From Acidimicrobiia bacterium (lineage in GTDB: Bacteria; Actinomycetota; Acidimicrobiia; Spongiisociales; UBA11373), in NCBI GenBank assembly GCA_040878325.1, contig JBBDMM010000002.1, positions 1 through 35,762 of the forward strand: a stretch of 35,762 bases of DNA, read 5' to 3'. Below are positions 31,264-35,762 of the stretch, piece after piece; positions within the stretch are counted from its first letter, which is position 1, and every line of letters begins with the position of its first letter. The notes beneath the pieces are model-generated. The model saw only the letters and a program-made list of their open reading frames with translations. It searched no databases and was not told where the DNA came from. The translations under genes were made by a program, and so were the position numbers.

Positions 31264-33774
31264 ATGGTGATGGGCACCCAGGAAAGCGCACAACGCCCGG
31301 CGCTCACCGGACTCACGACTGCCGAAGTCCGCCGCCGCGTCGCGGCGGGCGCGGTGAACCGGGTCCCTGGCGGTCCGAGCCGCACCGTCGCCGAGATCAT
31401 CAGGGCCAACGTCATCACCCTGTTCAACATCCTCCTCGGCGCGCTGCTCGTCGTGATCCTCATCGTGGCGCCCCCGCAGGACGCCCTCTTCGGCATCGTC
31501 CTGGTGGCCAATGCGGCGATCGGGATCATCCAGGAGCTGCGAGCCAAGCGAACCCTGGACCGGCTGGCTCTCCTCAGTGCTCCCCGGGCAGTCGTGATCA
31601 GGGATGGGGTCAAACGGGAGATTCCCGTCAACGAGGTGGTCATCGACGATCTGCTGGCAATCGCCCCCGGCGACCAGATCGTCGTCGATGGACTCATCGT
31701 GCTCGGGCAGGGGCTGGAGATCAACGAAGCACTGCTCACCGGGGAGGCCGACCCGGTGCCCAAGGAGCACGCGGACGAGGTGCTCTCGGGCTCGTTCGTG
31801 TCATCGGGTTCGGGGGTCTACAAGGCACGGAGGATCGGGGTAGACGCCTACGCCGCCAAGCTCGCCGCCGAAGCCAAGAAGTTCACGCTGGTCAACTCCG
31901 AGCTGCGCCGCGGGATCGACTGGATCCTCGCGGCCATCGGATGGGTGATGGTGCCGACGATGGCGATTCTCATCCTCAGCCAGCTGCAGGCGAACGACGA
32001 GCTGAAGGAGGCCATTCGGGTCGCCGTCGGCGGGATGGTGGCGATGATCCCTCAGGGCCTGGTCCTCCTGACCTCGGTGGCATTCGCCGTCGGAGTGGTG
32101 AGGCTGGGCCGGCGCAACGTCCTCGTCCAAGAGCTGCCGGCCGTCGAGGGCCTTGCCCGGGTGGATGTCATCTGCTTCGACAAGACCGGGACCCTCACCG
32201 AAGGGCGGATGTCAGCCGAAGAGATCCTGCTGCTGGTCGACGAGGATCAAGCGATCGATTTGACCGACGCCCTCGGGGCCCTTGCGGCCGCGGAGCAGAC
32301 CCCTAACGCCACGATGCTGGCCATTGCCGAGCAGTTCCCCGAACCGGCCGGATGGATCGCCACCGCAACGGTGCCGTTCTCCTCCGCCCGGAAGTGGAGC
32401 GGAGCGAGCTTCGGCGCATTCGGTTCGTGGGTCATCGGCGCCCCCGAGGTGCTGATGCCGAACGATCGGACGATCAGCGGTGCCATCGGCGATGCCACCG
32501 CGCGCGGCAAGCGGGTGCTGCTGGTCGCCAGGTCTCCCCGACCGCTGATCAAGCAGGAGGTCCCACCCGATCTCGAACCGGTCGCCCTCGTCGTCTTGGC
32601 CGACCGGGTACGGGCGGACGCCGCCGAGACGCTGAAGTTCTTCGCGGAACAGGGGGTGCAGGCGAAGGTGATCTCCGGCGACCATCCCGACACGGTCGCC
32701 GCCATCGCCCGCGAGGTGGGCCTCGACGGCGAGGTGGTCGATGCCCGCCACCTTCCCGAGGACGAACGAGAGTTGGTGGCGGTGCTCGAGCGGGGGACGA
32801 TCTTCGGCCGGGTGACCCCTCACCAGAAGCGGGCGATGGTGAAGGCGTTGCAGTCCCGGGGCCACGTGGTCGCCATGACGGGAGACGGCGTGAACGACGT
32901 TCTCGCATTGAAGGACGCTGACATCGGGATCGCCATGGGATCGGGCTCAGGTGCCGCGCGGGCGGTCGCCCAGCTGGTGCTCCTCGACGCCTCGTTCGCC
33001 ACGATCCCCAATGTGGTGGCCGAAGGCCGCCGGGTGATCGGCAACATCGAGCGTGTCGCAAACCTGTTCGTCACCAAGACGGTGTACGCCTTCCTCTTCG
33101 CGGTGCTCGTCGGCATCTTCGCCCGGGTCTTCCCGTTCGTCCCCCGCCACCTGACCCTCATTGGCACGCTGACCATCGGCGCTCCGGCCTTCTTCCTTGC
33201 GTTGGCGCCACGCAACGACCGTGCCCGGCCGGGGTTCGTCGGGCGCGTCCTCAAGTTCGCCGTGCCGGTAGGTGCGATCGCGGCCATTGCCACTTTCAGC
33301 GCCTACGAACTGGCCATCTCGGAAGGCGTCGATCTGCTGCAGGCCCGCACCCTGGCCACGATCGTGCTGGTGGCAATCGGGATGTTCGCCCTCATCATGA
33401 ACTCCCGGCCCTTGGACGCGGGCAAGCGGGTCCTCATCGGCTCGATGGGGGCCCTGTTCGGGCTGATCCTGGTGGTCCCGGGAATGCGCGAGTTCTTCGA
33501 ACTCGAAACACCGCGCTTGCTGGTGCTCCTTGCCGGCATGGGCATCATCGGGGTGACCGGGGCGCTGCTCTATGCGTCACTGCGGTCCGTCGGATGGCTC
33601 CGGCAGATGCCCGATCTGCTGCGTACCCCCTTCGAGGGCGCCGACGGACCGGTGGGCGCCCTTCGCAACGGCATCGCCCGCATCCGCCAGCGCGCCAGCC
33701 GGATCAGCCAAACCCGGGAAGCCTCCAGCCGCCAGCCTCCAGCCGCCAGCAAGAAATCAGATTTCGAGCAATAG
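31264..33774 (+). CDS. P-type cation-transporting ATPase, CtpE-like
   Basis: About 836 residues from the ATG at 31264 (a GTG at 31246 would add six). Motifs: LLTGEADPVPK (actuator, about residue 157), CFDKTGTLTEG with the phosphorylated Asp (about 306), ARKWSGASF (nucleotide domain), MTGDGVNDVLALKDADIGIAMGSG (about 540). Ten TM helices fit a 2-2-6 pattern. TM4 has MIPQGLVLLTSVAFAVG. Together with LVQELPAVEGLARVDV this resembles mycobacterial CtpE, linked to calcium uptake; the ion here is inferred. The last 20 residues (SSRQPPAASKK) come from a heptamer array. Confidence 0.9.
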   Translation: MVMGTQESAQRPALTGLTTAEVRRRVAAGAVNRVPGGPSRTVAEIIRANVITLFNILLGALLVVILIVAPPQDALFGIVLVANAAIGIIQELRAKRTLDRLALLSAPRAVVIRDGVKREIPVNEVVIDDLLAIAPGDQIVVDGLIVLGQGLEINEALLTGEADPVPKEHADEVLSGSFVSSGSGVYKARRIGVDAYAAKLAAEAKKFTLVNSELRRGIDWILAAIGWVMVPTMAILILSQLQANDELKEAIRVAVGGMVAMIPQGLVLLTSVAFAVGVVRLGRRNVLVQELPAVEGLARVDVICFDKTGTLTEGRMSAEEILLLVDEDQAIDLTDALGALAAAEQTPNATMLAIAEQFPEPAGWIATATVPFSSARKWSGASFGAFGSWVIGAPEVLMPNDRTISGAIGDATARGKRVLLVARSPRPLIKQEVPPDLEPVALVVLADRVRADAAETLKFFAEQGVQAKVISGDHPDTVAAIAREVGLDGEVVDARHLPEDERELVAVLERGTIFGRVTPHQKRAMVKALQSRGHVVAMTGDGVNDVLALKDADIGIAMGSGSGAARAVAQLVLLDASFATIPNVVAEGRRVIGNIERVANLFVTKTVYAFLFAVLVGIFARVFPFVPRHLTLIGTLTIGAPAFFLALAPRNDRARPGFVGRVLKFAVPVGAIAAIATFSAYELAISEGVDLLQARTLATIVLVAIGMFALIMNSRPLDAGKRVLIGSMGALFGLILVVPGMREFFELETPRLLVLLAGMGIIGVTGALLYASLRSVGWLRQMPDLLRTPFEGADGPVGALRNGIARIRQRASRISQTREASSRQPPAASKKSDFEQ
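33721..33750. repeat. Heptanucleotide array (CTCCAGC/CGCCAGC) inside the ATPase 3' end
   Basis: Alternating CTCCAGC and CGCCAGC units, in frame with and translated as part of the ATPase tail. Confidence 0.85.
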
Positions 33775-33788
33775 GCACATCAAGGTTT

Positions 33789-33830
33789 GGCCAATCGCCT
33801 ATCGCCGGCATCGCAAAGCGAGGCCTCACT
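33789..33830. repeat. Heptamers plus GCAAAGCGAGGC element
   Basis: GCCAATC, GCCTATC, GCC, then GGCATCGCAAAGCGAGGCCTC. It lies between the convergent ATPase and ATP-grasp genes and mirrors 28116-28172. Confidence 0.7.
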
Positions 33831-35049
33831 CGATCTCGATCTCCAGCAGTGAATGCGCCTCGCGCAGGGCCGCCTCCACCTCCCCGGCAGATTCGCCGCT
33901 GGCGAAGATGAAGCCGAGGTAGCGATCCCCCTCGGGCAGCGGATCGATTCGCCGGCCGATCGGCACCGTGATCTCCACCGAGCTGACGCCTTCCACTTCG
34001 CCCACCGCCGCCAGGCCACGCACCGCCCGCAAGATCCCACCCCTTGCGATCGGAATCATCATCGCCCCGCTAGCCGCACCCTCCCGGCCCATGCCACGGC
34101 GCGGCATGCCGAGGGCCGCGCGGATGAGCAGCGACTCGAGGCTCTGGCGGAGCATTCCGAAGCGAAGGGAGCGGCCGCACAACCCGCCGATCGATCGCGA
34201 AGCCACCTCGATCACCTTCGGCCCCCCGTCGGTGAGTCTCAACTCGGCGTGCACCGGTCCGTGAACGAGGCCGAGCGCCGCCACCGCCTCACCAACCACC
34301 AGCTCGATCGCTTCTGTCACCTCCGCCGGATGACGCGAGGGCGTCACGTAGATGGTCTCCTCGAAGTAGGGGCCGGTCAAGGGATCGGGCTTGTCGAACA
34401 CGGCCAACACCTCTAAACCTCCGGTACCAACCAATGCCTCGACTGCCACCTCGTCACCCTCCAGATATTCCTCGACGAGCATGGGCAATGACTCGCCGGC
34501 AGCGGCAACGATCGATGCCACCCGCTGCGCTGCGGCTCGCGCCGAGTGGCGGTCGTCGGCACGGATCACTCCGCGGCTGGCCGACAGGTTGCGGGGCTTG
34601 ACCACCACCGGGTAGCCGATGGCGTCGGCTACCCCCACCGCCCCATCGGCATCATCGATCGAGGCGAACCGCGGCTGCGGAACGCCTGCCGCCTCGAGGA
34701 ACTCGCGCATCACGATCTTGTCTCGGGTAGCCGCCACCGCCGCGACGGGGTTGTGGCGCAGGCCGAGAGCCGCTGAGGCCAGGGCGGCAATCAACACGCC
34801 GGAATCGTCGACACCGATCACCGCATCGAGCGAACGATCGGCGGCGGCAGCGACGATCGCGGCCGCAGCCACCGTCGGGTCGGAACAATCGATCGGCACC
34901 ACCGAGGCGACTCCCAACGAAAGGGGAAGTGGCCCATCGGTTGCCACGACCAGTTCGACACCCAACTCGACGGCCGCGCTCACGAAGTCGGGGCCGCGGT
35001 AGCCGGAGGTGGGGAGAACCAATCCGAGGCGAGGCATCTCCCTAATCAT
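33826..35049 (-). CDS. ATP-grasp carboxylate-amine ligase family protein
   Basis: 407 residues. N-terminal Rossmann-like segment (LGLVLPTSGYRGPDFVSAAVELG), then the ATP-grasp core: TRDKIVMREFLEAAGVPQP, GYPVVVKPRNLSASRGVIRADD, LVEEYLEGDEVAVEALV, and the metal site VHAELRLTDGGPKVIEVASRSIGG. The C-terminal 80 residues resemble the beta domain of phosphoribosylglycinamide/biotin carboxylase-type enzymes. Substrate unknown; relatives ligate amino acids or make peptides. Start ATG 35049, or 35037 (MPRLGLVL). Divergent from the NfuA-like gene. Confidence 0.85.
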   Translation of the reverse strand: MIREMPRLGLVLPTSGYRGPDFVSAAVELGVELVVATDGPLPLSLGVASVVPIDCSDPTVAAAAIVAAAADRSLDAVIGVDDSGVLIAALASAALGLRHNPVAAVAATRDKIVMREFLEAAGVPQPRFASIDDADGAVGVADAIGYPVVVKPRNLSASRGVIRADDRHSARAAAQRVASIVAAAGESLPMLVEEYLEGDEVAVEALVGTGGLEVLAVFDKPDPLTGPYFEETIYVTPSRHPAEVTEAIELVVGEAVAALGLVHGPVHAELRLTDGGPKVIEVASRSIGGLCGRSLRFGMLRQSLESLLIRAALGMPRRGMGREGAASGAMMIPIARGGILRAVRGLAAVGEVEGVSSVEITVPIGRRIDPLPEGDRYLGFIFASGESAGEVEAALREAHSLLEIEIE

Positions 35050-35093
35050 GGCGCGGAGGAGTCACTTCCTGCCTCGTTTACCATGCCTGGCTC

Positions 35094-35711
35094 ATGCCCA
35101 TCGACGATCGAAAAGTGATCTCCGTCACTCCCGAGGCGATCGAGGCCATCGTTGGAATCCGCGCGGAAGAGCCCGACGCAGGTGATCTGGCCCTCAGCGT
35201 GGCCATCAGCGGCGTGCGCGGCCTGCAGTTCGCCTACGAGCTGACCTTCATCCCGACCGCCGACGCGGCCGACGACGATGTGATCCAGACCTTCGGGGAA
35301 CTGCCCGTGGTGCTCCGGGCCGACAGTGTCCCTCGCCTCGAGGGCGCCACGATCGAGATCGGCGAGTCAGGTCTCGGCATCGACAACCCGAACAACCCCA
35401 GCCCCTCGATTCCCATCGGCGGTGCGGTCATGACGGGGCCAATGGCAGAGAGGGTGGCCCAGGTGCTCGCCGAACAGATCAATCCCGCAATCGCCGCCCA
35501 CGGCGGCCGGGCCGAGTTGGTGGGAGTCGAGGGCACCACCGTGTATCTCAAATTGGGCGGCGGTTGCCAGGGGTGCGGTATGGCCCGGGTCACGCTCGGG
35601 CAGGGCATCGAGGTCGCCATACGTGGCGCCGTCCCCGAGGTCGGCGAGATCATCGACATCACCGACCACGCCTCCGGAGAGAACCCGTACTACGAGGCGG
35701 CGAAGAAGTAG
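35094..35711 (+). CDS. nfuA: NfuA-type iron-sulfur carrier
   Basis: 205 residues. The N-terminal half (ISVTPEAIEAIVGIRAEEPD ... LQFAYELTF) looks like a degenerate A-type (IscA/HesB) domain without its conserved cysteines. The C-terminal half is a NifU-like domain with the cluster-binding pair in GGGCQGCGMARVTL (Cys about 158 and 161) and GQGIEVAIRGAVPEVGEI. This domain order is that of NfuA, which delivers 4Fe-4S clusters. No ribosome-binding site of note upstream. Confidence 0.9.
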   Translation: MPIDDRKVISVTPEAIEAIVGIRAEEPDAGDLALSVAISGVRGLQFAYELTFIPTADAADDDVIQTFGELPVVLRADSVPRLEGATIEIGESGLGIDNPNNPSPSIPIGGAVMTGPMAERVAQVLAEQINPAIAAHGGRAELVGVEGTTVYLKLGGGCQGCGMARVTLGQGIEVAIRGAVPEVGEIIDITDHASGENPYYEAAKK

Positions 35712-35735
35712 GGCGCCGAGCTTCGCTCGGCACCC
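35711..35735. terminator. GCCGAGC palindrome after nfuA
   Basis: GGGC-GCCGAGC-TTC-GCTCGGC-ACCC, sharing its first base with the stop codon. Same family as 28003-28023. Confidence 0.75.
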
Positions 35736-35744
35736 GCGATGGTC

Positions 35745-35761
35745 GGCCGGCTGCGCCGGCC
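35745..35761. terminator. Second GC hairpin at the window end
   Basis: GGCCGGC-TGC-GCCGGCC, ten bases after the previous hairpin. Its full context is cut by the window edge. Confidence 0.6.
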
Positions 35762-35762
35762 T

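Overview
The window is a gene-dense, high-GC piece of bacterial chromosome. Gene content and order point to an actinobacterium, probably a deep or uncultured lineage such as Acidimicrobiia; that placement is inference. The strongest sign is the block glpK / pth / rplY / prs / glmU / tRNA-Gln / ispE / ksgA / tatD / metG / rsmI. Its members match the conserved cluster I know from mycobacteria (rsmI, metS, tatD, ksgA, ispE, pth, rplY, prsA, glmU). A tiny bL37-like ribosomal protein and a CtpE-like P-type ATPase agree with this.

Layout. 1-3000 (minus): rplY, pth, glpK. 3230-5300: a 50-residue membrane protein, a YjbQ protein and a possible nucleotidyltransferase-fold protein. 5460-12270 (minus): metG-tatD-ksgA-ispE, three tRNA-Gln-like repeats, tRNA-Gln, then glmU-prs, mostly with overlapping or near-touching ends. 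12400-16000: an AbrB-type regulator, rsmI, a DUF192 protein, the bL37-like mini-gene, a small membrane protein and a lipoprotein zinc peptidase. 16000-19640 (plus): a CDF-like membrane protein, an ArsR regulator, a membrane protein behind a Rex-like operator, and a ComEC-type MBL hydrolase. 19840-25824 (minus): tRNA-Ala, acs, a translin homologue, a small membrane protein, and moaB-moaC-moeA-plsY joined by 4-8 base overlaps. 25875-28003 (plus): methylthioadenosine phosphorylase, a SAF-domain protein, uppP. 28100-35762: a SnoaL-like protein, an Eis-type acetyltransferase remnant, a secreted protein, a PPOX-type flavoprotein, a thioredoxin-like protein, a LiaF-like membrane protein, a P-type ATPase, an ATP-grasp enzyme and an NfuA-like Fe-S scaffold.

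Most genes are housekeeping: translation (rplY, pth, metG, ksgA, rsmI, bL37, tRNAs), envelope precursors (glmU, uppP, ispE, plsY), nucleotide, acetate and purine salvage metabolism (prs, acs, mtnP) and molybdenum cofactor (moaB, moaC, moeA). I see no phage, insertion sequence, CRISPR array or defence island.

The unusual content lies between genes. (1) Two elements of 91 and 93 bp share one architecture: a long outer stem, a conserved pair of internal-loop strands, a 15-bp inner stem and a 5-nt loop. Their outer-stem sequences differ but stay paired. (2) More than a dozen short arrays of about 7-bp units lie at gene ends, and several supply the start codon, stop codon or last residues of the gene. 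(3) A tandem repeat of about 102 bp has a real tRNA-Gln as its last copy and three degenerate relatives before it. (4) GCCGAGC-type palindromes begin at or near stop codons. All coordinates and sequences were read by eye; family assignments rest on motif recognition, not on searches.
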